A DNA stretch of 6,387 bases from Chloroflexia bacterium. GTDB lineage: Bacteria; Chloroflexota; Chloroflexia; QHBQ01; JADMIH01. Under the pieces are notes generated by a model that saw nothing but the letters and a program-made list of their open reading frames with translations, made no database searches and was not told the origin of the DNA. The position numbers and the translations under genes were made by a program. Of this stretch, positions 5,354 through 6,387 are shown one piece after another. The DNA is taken from positions 1 to 6,387 of the forward strand of contig JAICKM010000413.1 of NCBI GenBank assembly GCA_025927935.1, read 5' to 3'. Each line of letters opens with the position of its first letter. The stretch's first letter is position 1.

Positions 5354-5923
5354 ATGACCGACCAACAACCCACCGCCGCCCGGCCCCGCATCGTCACCTG
5401 CGACCCCGTGGCGGGCTACAGCCCGCAGATCGGGCGTTACGTGGCGCAGCTGACCGAGGTCCGCCAGGATCTGCTGCACGAATTGGCCGCGCTGCCGGTC
5501 GCGCAACTCGACTGGCACCCGGACGCCCAGACCGAGTCCATCGGCACGCTGTTGCTGCACCTGGATGCGGTCGAGTGGTCCTGGCTGCACGAAGACGTTT
5601 TAGGCATGCCCAGCGACGCCTATCCCGGCAACTGGCATGAGGCGATGCCGATTCGCGTGGGTGTGCCTCAGGTGCAGGGCCGGCCCCTGGAAGCCTATCT
5701 CAGCCAACTGGCGGCCACCCGCGCCCGGACCCTGGAGATTTTACGGGGCTGGACCGACGCCGACCTGACCCGCCGGGTCGGCGAGGCCGAGCCGGAGCCG
5801 GGAATGGAGCGGCACAGCACGCTCTACACGATTGACTGGATCATCTGGCACATCATCGAGCACGAGGCCACCCACGTCGGCCAGGTCGAACTCCTGCGGC
5901 GCCTGGCCCCACCGTCCGCTTAG
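5354..5923 (+). CDS. DinB-superfamily (DUF664/DinB_2-like) metal-binding protein
   Basis: A 189-residue cytoplasmic four-helix-bundle protein. Seen: helix 1 PQIGRYVAQLTEVRQDLLHELAAL (about 24-47) followed by LDWHP, the usual 'L.w.p' turn; helix 2 SIGTLLLHLDAVEWSW (62-77) with the first metal ligand His69; a helix LEAYLSQLAATRARTLEIL (112-130); and a last helix with IIWHIIEHEATHVGQVELLRRL (163-184) giving His170 and His174. The three His positions match the DinB metal site. Known: the superfamily includes damage-inducible DinB and thiol-dependent transferases such as bacillithiol S-transferase and mycothiol-dependent isomerases; most members have no assigned reaction. Start: ATG with AGGAGG (5343-5348) five bases upstream. 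It is monocistronic, divergent from the SLH gene and convergent with the next one. The specific function is unknown. Confidence 0.92.
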   Translation: MTDQQPTAARPRIVTCDPVAGYSPQIGRYVAQLTEVRQDLLHELAALPVAQLDWHPDAQTESIGTLLLHLDAVEWSWLHEDVLGMPSDAYPGNWHEAMPIRVGVPQVQGRPLEAYLSQLAATRARTLEILRGWTDADLTRRVGEAEPEPGMERHSTLYTIDWIIWHIIEHEATHVGQVELLRRLAPPSA

Positions 5924-5935
5924 CCTAAATCTTGG

Positions 5936-5994
5936 GCAACCCGCGCGTGAAATCCACAAGATGCGTGAATTTGGGCATTTTGCTGGCGGGTTGC
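5936..5994. repeat. Nested inverted repeats downstream of the DinB gene
   Basis: The outer arms GCAACCCGC (5936-5944) and GCGGGTTGC (5986-5994) are perfect 9-bp complements. Inside them AAATCCAC (5950-5957) and GTGAATTT (5965-5972) pair with one mismatch around a seven-base loop. The structure starts 12 bases after the DinB stop. No T-run follows on either side, so it may be an mRNA 3' structure rather than a standard terminator. A further ATTCCCT/AGGGAAT pair lies at 6030-6036 and 6063-6069. Nothing else is recognisable in 5924-6131. Confidence 0.55.
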
Positions 5995-6131
5995 ACATTA
6001 CTTGGGTTAGTGTAGCAATGAAACCAGCTATTCCCTTAAACAACCCCTGGGCGAGCCTGTAGAGGGAATCTGCCGCCCGAAAAGCGGACCGCTAGCCTTC
6101 CCACCGGCCCACTGATCCGCGGGCGTGCTGT

Positions 6132-6387
6132 TCACGCCGCCGGCGGCGGCCGGGATTGCACCAGGAGCGCCGCCATGAGGCCGCTCAACCAGGCCAGGCC
6201 GGTGCAGATAAACATGACCAGGCGGAACATATCGACGAAAGCGAGTTTGATCGCCGTGGCGACCGCCGCCGCCTGAGCCGGGGCCACGCCGGGCGGCACG
6301 CGCGCCGCGCCCAGTTGGGCGGTCTGTGCCTGGAGCGCCGCGCGCACCGTCGGGGCGAGGGGCAGGGCGGCGGTGCGGGTGTCGAGC
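6132..6387 (-). CDS. C-terminal end of a membrane protein, probably a DHA2/EmrB-type MFS transporter (5' part off the window)
   Basis: Seen: an open frame from the right edge to TGA (6132-6134), 84 complete codons. An Ala/Pro-rich polar stretch (roughly the first 45 residues, with QAQTAQLGAA and APAQAAAVATAI) precedes AFVDMFRLVMFICTGLAWLS, then GLMAALLV and a short tail QSRPPPAA. Known: 14-helix DHA2 drug-exporters end with an extracellular loop, a conserved 'AFxDxFR' entry and a last helix of this kind. Inferred: this fragment is helix 14 and its preceding loop. Internal GTG and ATG codons are not real starts, since the frame remains open to the edge. Another multi-helix transporter is possible. 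Confidence 0.6.
   Translation of the reverse strand, partial: LDTRTAALPLAPTVRAALQAQTAQLGAARVPPGVAPAQAAAVATAIKLAFVDMFRLVMFICTGLAWLSGLMAALLVQSRPPPAA

Noticed and set aside
6132..6347. A separate 71-residue gene starting at an internal GTG
   Set aside because: The frame remains open to the right edge and the content looks like the last helix of a larger transporter, with no SD at the GTG.
1..6387. tRNA, rRNA, CRISPR or insertion-sequence features
   Set aside because: No cloverleaf, rRNA segment, regularly spaced repeats or transposase motifs were seen on either strand.

Overview
The window is a GC-rich bacterial chromosome segment, most likely from a Chloroflexota bacterium (Anaerolineae or a neighbouring class). 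This is inferred from three things: an exported protein with C-terminal SLH domains of the 'SGYxCGGPGEPC...PYFRP...TRGQ' type, a Pro/Thr-rich stretch in that protein, and T-box leaders with strong -35/-10 promoters. No rRNA, tRNA, CRISPR array, transposase or phage gene is visible.

Left part (1-3116), all on the minus strand. Two genes each carry a private promoter and a private T-box riboswitch. On the right, a consensus sigma70 promoter (3088-3116) drives a T-box (2782-3081) and then argG (1476-2738), encoding argininosuccinate synthase. Downstream of argG, a second promoter (1317-1345) drives a second, clearly paralogous T-box (1019-1310) and then a protein of unknown function with a BioD/DUF1611-like P-loop. 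That protein runs off the left edge (1-891) and is missed by start-to-stop ORF calling because its stop lies outside the window. Compensatory base changes between the two leaders fix the specifier register: the argG leader reads CGC (Arg) and the other reads CCC (Pro). One base therefore separates an arginine sensor from a proline sensor, and the uncharacterised P-loop protein is predicted to be induced by proline starvation. This is the most interesting feature of the window.

Middle part (3141-5157), minus strand. A secreted protein of 614 residues has a signal peptide, seven D-[VIA]-W-A repeats that probably form a seven-bladed beta-propeller, and three SLH domains. It has a candidate promoter, a strong SD and a good hairpin terminator.

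Right part (5354-6387). A plus-strand DinB-superfamily protein with an intact His triad is divergent from the SLH gene. It converges on the C-terminal end of a minus-strand membrane protein, probably a 14-helix DHA2/EmrB-type MFS transporter, which enters from the right edge. The gap between them holds nested inverted repeats but no ordinary terminator.
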